Of a stretch of 44,052 nucleotides of DNA, positions 42,647-44,052 are shown one piece after another. The notes below the pieces were generated by a model. That model had not been told where the DNA came from. It searched no databases and saw nothing but the letters and a program-made list of their open reading frames with translations. This DNA comes from Lachnospiraceae bacterium (GTDB lineage: Bacteria > Bacillota > Clostridia > Lachnospirales > Lachnospiraceae). The stretch lies in assembly GCA_014804645.1 (NCBI GenBank), contig JAAUZI010000029.1:68077-112128 (forward strand), read 5' to 3'. Made by a program: the position numbers and the translations under genes. Positions within the stretch are counted from its first letter, which is position 1. Each line of letters begins with the position of its first letter.

Positions 42647-43093
42647 TTGGTAGCATTTGTAATATTTTGGGCGGCAGTATTTGCTTTGCTTTTCTTCTTG
42701 TTAGGTGTTATTTTTAAGGCCCTTGCATCTGTGTTCAATTATGCGATTCAGGCTTCGGTTGCAAGCATGATTCCCATAATTGGGAAGTTTTGCGTACCAA
42801 TATTATTGGCAATCGCGCTTGGCATACTGTATGCAATAGTGGTTGGAATAATGACAGAAGGATTTTGGTCTGTTATAGGTCTATTAATACTATTAATAAT
42901 TTTAATTGGTATTACAGTGGCGCTTTTTGGATGGCTTGGAGCGCTATTGTGGGTATGTCTGGAGCTGATAGCTGCGTGTTTTTTATATATTATTGGGTTT
43001 GTATCATTTGGACTGGAATGGCTTGCGAATAAATGCGAATGTGGATACATAAAGTTTTTGAATGTTATTGTCAAGCGCATTGACAGGTATTAG
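42647..43093 (+). CDS. Small integral membrane protein of the chaperone cluster
   Basis: A 148-residue, strongly hydrophobic protein with about four helices (~3-28, 38-68, 74-98 and 100-124) and a short tail with a Cys pair (LANKCECGYIKFLNVIVKRI). The TTG start is six bases after GGAGG and is the only well-placed start. It lies between the Hsp70 and J-like genes with gaps of 11 and 8 bp, so it belongs to the operon. It may tie the chaperone to the membrane where the kinases sit (inference). No family is recognised. Confidence 0.72.
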   Translation: MVAFVIFWAAVFALLFFLLGVIFKALASVFNYAIQASVASMIPIIGKFCVPILLAIALGILYAIVVGIMTEGFWSVIGLLILLIILIGITVALFGWLGALLWVCLELIAACFLYIIGFVSFGLEWLANKCECGYIKFLNVIVKRIDRY

Positions 43094-43101
43094 GAGGGAT
43101 T

Positions 43102-44052
43102 ATGGCGGATATACAGAGTGAAATTCTGAAGCGGTATAATATAGATATTGCTCAGGAAAATATATTTAAGCTCTATAAAATTGACAGTGCCGATATTTCT
43201 CCGCAGGCTCTTGAAAGCAAGATTCAAGAAACACGAAAAAAATGGACGGCCAGCATCAATGGAGCAAACGAGAAGAATGCGGAGAGAGATCGTAAGAGAT
43301 TAGAAAAGGCTGATAAATATGAAACGATCTTGAAGGATAATAAGCTCCGCAAAGAAGTCTTTGATTTTTATAATAAACCAAATAGCCGAGATTCCGGCGG
43401 TGCTGCCCCAGGCGACGGATCGACTGATTTTGCCAGGGAATATTTCGAATTGGTGAAAACGACGAAAAAGATAAAGAAATTGGATGTTGACTTTTTCTTT
43501 AAGTATTATCAGTCAGAAAAAAAGAACAAAAAAGCTATTTTGGAAATGCTCAGTAAAGAAATGAAAATTCTTGGTCTGGGCAAAGAAGGAAAAAATGCGG
43601 ACGAAACCGATACATCCGACGAGGAAGGCAAGAAGAAAGATGATACCAGCCAATTAGTTGTCCATTTGTTTCAGGAAGCAACTATCCTGAACATTAGAAA
43701 AGCAATTGATTTCTTTGAAAAAGCGTCGCAAAGCAATGAGCTGCGTCAAAGATATCCGGCTTTGAAGAGCAGTTTTTTTGAATTTCTTGAAATAAAGGAT
43801 GTGAAAGACGCAAAGCAGTTTACAGAGAACATGTCCGCAAAGAGTAAAGAGGTATATGCCGTTAGACAGGAGAGAGGACAGGAGTATGTTCCTCTGGTGG
43901 ATATGTTTAACACCCTTAAAGCCATAGGTGATTATCAAGATGTGGTTGACAACTTCCCAGAGTTTAAATTGTTGCTGAAATATCCTGATTTAACACCTTA
44001 TATGTTTGCTTTTGTAGAGATGAAACCAGCCACGATAGAGGGCATTGTAAAA
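43102..44052 (+). CDS. Protein with a degenerate J-like domain (3' end cut by window)
   Basis: The 317 visible residues start MADIQSEILKRYNIDIAQEN. Residues ~20-90 follow the J-domain helix pattern (IFKLYKIDSADISPQALESK, IQETRKKW, then EKADKYETILKDNKLRKEVF, like the AYEVLSDPEKRxxYD helix), but the HPD tripeptide is replaced by Thr49-Ala50-Ser51. A glycine/serine linker and a long, lysine- and glutamate-rich helical region follow. The start follows AGGAGG by four bases. HPD is essential for stimulating Hsp70 in classical J proteins, so this one may bind without activating, or act on its lidless partner differently. Confidence 0.65.
   Translation, partial: MADIQSEILKRYNIDIAQENIFKLYKIDSADISPQALESKIQETRKKWTASINGANEKNAERDRKRLEKADKYETILKDNKLRKEVFDFYNKPNSRDSGGAAPGDGSTDFAREYFELVKTTKKIKKLDVDFFFKYYQSEKKNKKAILEMLSKEMKILGLGKEGKNADETDTSDEEGKKKDDTSQLVVHLFQEATILNIRKAIDFFEKASQSNELRQRYPALKSSFFEFLEIKDVKDAKQFTENMSAKSKEVYAVRQERGQEYVPLVDMFNTLKAIGDYQDVVDNFPEFKLLLKYPDLTPYMFAFVEMKPATIEGIVK

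Overview
The window looks like chromosomal DNA of a spore-forming gut Firmicute, most likely a member of the Lachnospiraceae. The reasons are strong AGGAGG-type ribosome binding sites, some TTG starts, a small acid-soluble spore protein, a GntR-clpC gene pair, and family-typical small membrane proteins. From 1 to about 33.4 kb the DNA is GC-rich and reads as core genome. From about 33.5 kb to the right edge it becomes clearly AT-rich and reads as an acquired island that runs off the window.

Region by region: (1) 1-3.2 kb carries hexuronate catabolism (fructuronate reductase, cut by the left edge, and uxuA) divergent from an AraC-type regulator. (2) 3.3-4.9 kb is a phosphorelay pair, an Hpt protein and a receiver/HD-GYP response regulator. 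(3) 4.95-12 kb is a MoxR ATPase / DUF58 / membrane transglutaminase operon, then a D-Ala-D-Ala carboxypeptidase-like protein and a YitT-family membrane protein. (4) 12.3-16.3 kb mixes two decayed genes, a GH42 beta-galactosidase, an Hsp20 chaperone and a small membrane protein. (5) 16.5-19.5 kb has a SEC-C protein, a transaldolase-like enzyme, a spore protein and a secreted esterase lipoprotein. (6) 19.6-27 kb has pyrE, small membrane proteins, an M29 aminopeptidase and the purine genes purE, purM, purN and purD. (7) 27-33.4 kb has a zinc-ribbon protein, an SH3b surface protein, GntR-ClpC and RadA.

The most interesting part is the island at 33.5-44 kb. It contains an XRE regulator, an HTH protein with an apparent internal duplication, an FHA protein, two tandem membrane-anchored Ser/Thr kinases, a GrpE-like protein, a DnaK-like protein that lacks the helical lid and the canonical linker, a small membrane protein, and a protein that starts with a J-like domain whose HPD motif is replaced by TAS. 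This looks like a dedicated Hsp70 chaperone machine coupled to phospho-threonine signalling. Related leader sequences recur in front of the separate transcription units of the island, which suggests shared control.

Several non-coding elements also stand out: two homologous 100-nt structured elements about 14 kb apart (9690-9790 and 23863-23962), a 132-nt near-palindrome with 8-bp flanking direct repeats at the clpC stop codon, an 18-bp tandem repeat next to one of the structured elements, and a possible two-state leader before the spore protein gene. No rRNA, tRNA, CRISPR array or complete insertion sequence was seen.
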